From: an uncultured bacterium
Lineage (GTDB): Bacteria > Bacteroidota > Bacteroidia > Bacteroidales > Bacteroidaceae
Direction: 5' to 3'
Assembly (NCBI GenBank): GCA_905215655.1
Contig: CAJMQT010000101.1
Location: 1 to 6,710, forward strand
Length of the DNA stretch: 6,710 nucleotides
The position numbers and the translations under genes were made by a program. The notes under the pieces are model-generated. The model did no database searches and was not told the origin of the DNA. It saw only the letters and a list, made by a program, of their open reading frames with translations. Every line of letters starts with the position of its first letter. Positions within the stretch are counted from its first letter, which is position 1. Shown here piece after piece: positions 4,570-6,710 of this stretch.

Positions 4570-6498
4570 ATGGGAAAGATTATTGGAATCGACTTAGGAA
4601 CAACCAACTCTTGTGTTGCAGTGTTCGAAGGCAACGAACCCGTTGTAATAACAAACAGCGAGGGCAAACGTACCACTCCTTCGGTAATTGGTTTCGTTAA
4701 AGACGGTGAGCGCAAAGTGGGCGACCCGGCTAAACGTCAGGCAATAACAAATCCGAAGAACACCGTATATTCAATCAAACGATTTATGGGTGAGACCTAC
4801 GACCAGTGTCAGAAAGAGACAACGCGCGTACCGTTCGCCGTGGTCAACGAAGGCGGATATCCGCGCGTAGAGATTGAAGGACGCAAATATACTCCGCAGG
4901 AAATATCTGCTATGGTGCTCCAAAAGATGAAGAAGACGGCAGAAGACTATCTCGGACAAGAGGTTACGGACGCCGTAATCACCGTGCCAGCATACTTCTC
5001 TGACTCTCAACGTCAGGCAACAAAAGAGGCGGGACAGATAGCAGGACTCAACGTTCAGCGTATCGTAAACGAGCCTACGGCAGCAGCACTCGCCTACGGC
5101 GTGGATAAGGCTAATAAGGATATGAAGATTGCCGTATTCGACCTTGGTGGAGGTACATTCGATATTTCAATCCTTGAATTCGGTGGCGGCGTATTCGAAG
5201 TGCTCTCGACAAACGGAGACACACACCTCGGAGGTGACGACTTCGACCAAGTAATCATCGACTGGCTGACAAGCGGTTTCAAGGCTGACGAAGGTATCGA
5301 CCTGACAAAAGACCCGATGGCTATGCAGCGTCTTAAAGAGGCTGCCGAGAAAGCAAAGATCGAGCTGTCAAGCTCTACATCGACAGAAATCAACCTGCCG
5401 TACATCACAGCAGAAGGCGGCATGCCCAAGCACCTCGTAAAGACCCTGACACGCTCACAGTTCGAGCAATTGGCTCACGGACTGATACAAGCTTGCCTCG
5501 TACCGTGCCAAAACGCGATTAGAGATGCAAAGCTGTCAACATCAGACATCGACGAAGTAATCCTCGTCGGAGGTTCTTCAAGAATACCCGCCGTACAGAC
5601 ATTGGTTAAAAACTATTTCGGTAAAGAGCCTTCAAAGGGCGTCAACCCCGACGAAGTGGTAGCCGTAGGTGCATCAATCCAAGGCGCAATTCTCAACAAA
5701 GAAGGCGGCGTTGGTGACATCGTACTGCTCGACGTCACACCTCTTACCCTCGGTATCGAGACAATGGGCGGCGTTATGACAAAGTTGATTGAGGCTAACA
5801 CCACAATTCCTTGCAAGAAGAGCGAGGTATTCTCAACAGCCGTTGACAATCAAACAGCTGTAACAATCCACGTATTGCAGGGCGAACGTCCTATGGCTGC
5901 TCAGAACAAGAGCATCGGTCAGTTCAACCTTGAAGGCATCGCACCGGCTCGTCGCGGCGTACCTCAGATTGAAGTATCTTTCGATATCGACGCAAACGGT
6001 ATCCTCAATGTCTCAGCAAAAGACAAGGCAACAGGCAAAGAGCAGGCTATCCGCATCGAAGCATCATCAGGTCTGAGCAAAGAGGAAATTGAACGTATGA
6101 AGGCAGAGGCAGAGCAGAACGCCGAGAACGACAAGAAAGAACGTGAGCGTATCGACAAACTGAACCAAGCAGACTCGATGATCTTCACCACCGAAAACTT
6201 CTTGAAAGACAACGGTGACAAGATACCGGCAGACCAGAAACCGGCAATTGAGTCAGCCCTCCAAACGCTGAAAGATGCTCACAAGAGTGGCGACATCGCA
6301 GCAATAGACAACGCCATCAACGGTCTTAACAGCGTAATGCAAGCCGCATCGGCACAGATGTACCAAGGAGCACAGGGTGCTCAGCCCGACCCCAACGCCG
6401 GCTTTAACGGTGCAAACGCAGGTAGCGCACAGCAGAACGCCAACAACGGCAAAGCCGACGACAACGTTCAGGATGCCGACTTTGAGGAGGTGAAGTAA
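4570..6498 (+). CDS. dnaK: Molecular chaperone DnaK (Hsp70)
   Basis: A 642-residue ATP-driven cytosolic chaperone that binds exposed hydrophobic segments of client proteins, working with DnaJ and GrpE, neither of which is in this window. The nucleotide-binding domain covers about 1-383: first signature GIDLGTTNS at 6-14, K70 in SIKRFMG, NEPTAAALAYG at 168-178, phosphate-2 motif FDLGGGTFDISIL at 190-202 with T196 at the usual autophosphorylation threonine, and third signature VILVGGSSRIPAV at 330-342. The extra segment around 78-105, found in Gram-negative DnaK, is present. The interdomain linker is IVLLDVTPL at 384-392, followed by the beta substrate-binding domain to about 500, a charged helical lid from about 502 to 600, and a flexible tail rich in G, A, N and Q that ends DADFEEVK. 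The ATG at 4570 starts MGKIIGIDLG as in other DnaK proteins; the frame is open 33 codons further up, but that stretch overlaps the sigma-54 promoter. It is followed by a terminator 35 bases downstream and appears monocistronic. Nothing is truncated. Confidence 0.99.
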   Translation: MGKIIGIDLGTTNSCVAVFEGNEPVVITNSEGKRTTPSVIGFVKDGERKVGDPAKRQAITNPKNTVYSIKRFMGETYDQCQKETTRVPFAVVNEGGYPRVEIEGRKYTPQEISAMVLQKMKKTAEDYLGQEVTDAVITVPAYFSDSQRQATKEAGQIAGLNVQRIVNEPTAAALAYGVDKANKDMKIAVFDLGGGTFDISILEFGGGVFEVLSTNGDTHLGGDDFDQVIIDWLTSGFKADEGIDLTKDPMAMQRLKEAAEKAKIELSSSTSTEINLPYITAEGGMPKHLVKTLTRSQFEQLAHGLIQACLVPCQNAIRDAKLSTSDIDEVILVGGSSRIPAVQTLVKNYFGKEPSKGVNPDEVVAVGASIQGAILNKEGGVGDIVLLDVTPLTLGIETMGGVMTKLIEANTTIPCKKSEVFSTAVDNQTAVTIHVLQGERPMAAQNKSIGQFNLEGIAPARRGVPQIEVSFDIDANGILNVSAKDKATGKEQAIRIEASSGLSKEEIERMKAEAEQNAENDKKERERIDKLNQADSMIFTTENFLKDNGDKIPADQKPAIESALQTLKDAHKSGDIAAIDNAINGLNSVMQAASAQMYQGAQGAQPDPNAGFNGANAGSAQQNANNGKADDNVQDADFEEVK

Positions 6499-6532
6499 GT
6501 TGCGATAAACAACGATAATTAATAATAGAAAT

Positions 6533-6571
6533 ATAGGGTGTAACTCAATGAGTTATGCCCTATTTCTTTTT
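6533..6571 (+). terminator. Intrinsic terminator of dnaK
   Basis: ATAGGGTGTAACTCA (6533-6547) pairs with TGAGTTATGCCCTAT (6549-6563), the two central non-Watson-Crick positions being G-U wobbles in RNA; the tip opens to a small loop. The stem runs directly into TTTCTTTTT. It begins 35 bases after the dnaK stop, so dnaK is probably transcribed alone. Confidence 0.85.
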
Positions 6572-6589
6572 ATATCATCTTTTGTTGGT

Positions 6590-6623
6590 TTTGCTGATTA
6601 TTCAGAATTTTATTGTATATTTG
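6590..6623 (+). promoter_or_regulatory. Promoter-like motif pointing out of the window
   Basis: TTTG at 6590-6593 and TATATTTG at 6616-6623 resemble the Bacteroidetes housekeeping promoter; the -7 element is a full match to TAnnTTTG but the spacer is 22 bases, one more than usual. It lies just after the dnaK terminator and could serve a plus-strand gene that begins beyond position 6710. The remaining bases to 6710 hold no open frame that I can support. Confidence 0.4.
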
Positions 6624-6710
6624 TACCATAATTGTGCCGATACTTATTAGATTTGAAACTGCTTAAATGAGATTAATATTTATTCATCGTAATATGTAAA
6701 CCAAACCAAT

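Noticed and set aside
6484..6490. GAGGAGG as a Shine-Dalgarno sequence for a following gene
   Set aside because: It encodes the conserved EEVK end of DnaK, and no open frame follows before the terminator.
6667..6699. Short open frame starting MRLIFIHRNM near the right edge
   Set aside because: Ten codons, then a stop; no support beyond an ATG in AT-rich DNA.

Overview
The window looks like chromosomal DNA from a member of the Bacteroidota, most likely Prevotella or a close relative. The grounds are moderate-GC genes separated by AT-rich gaps, start codons without Shine-Dalgarno sequences but with A/T-rich leaders, promoter motifs of the Bacteroidetes housekeeping type (TTTG, about 19-21 nt, TAnnTTTG), the Bacteroidetes-like sequence of DnaK, and several palindromic intergenic repeats of a style I associate with Prevotella. 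The genus is inferred from memory, not from a search.

Layout. Positions 1-258 hold a possible 3' end of an unidentified plus-strand gene and two tandem hairpins that probably end transcription from both sides. Positions 259-1767 (minus) encode a secreted PafA-type alkaline phosphatase/phosphodiesterase with a full set of metal ligands. Positions 1919-2983 and 3134-4042 (both minus) encode butyrate kinase (Buk) and phosphate butyryltransferase (Ptb), transcribed ptb then buk, with a likely terminator behind buk at 1842-1878. Positions 4043-4569 are a 527-base divergent intergenic region. It holds a promoter for ptb, a perfect 84-bp tandem repeat that carries this promoter, a 143-bp palindromic element built from 16-mers, a candidate activator site, and a near-perfect sigma-54 (-24/-12) promoter. 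Positions 4570-6498 (plus) encode the chaperone DnaK, followed by a strong intrinsic terminator at 6533-6571 and a promoter-like motif pointing out of the window.

How the genes work together. Ptb and Buk form a two-step pathway from an acyl-CoA through an acyl phosphate to a free short-chain acid, yielding ATP. The substrate may be butyryl-CoA or a branched-chain acyl-CoA from amino acid fermentation; the sequence does not decide this. The phosphatase is a separate unit that releases phosphate from phosphomonoesters outside the cytoplasm. DnaK is a separate divergent unit.

I see no undescribed multi-gene system here. The features most worth a second look are regulatory: the sigma-54 promoter in front of dnaK, and the repeat elements that carry or surround promoters and operon junctions.
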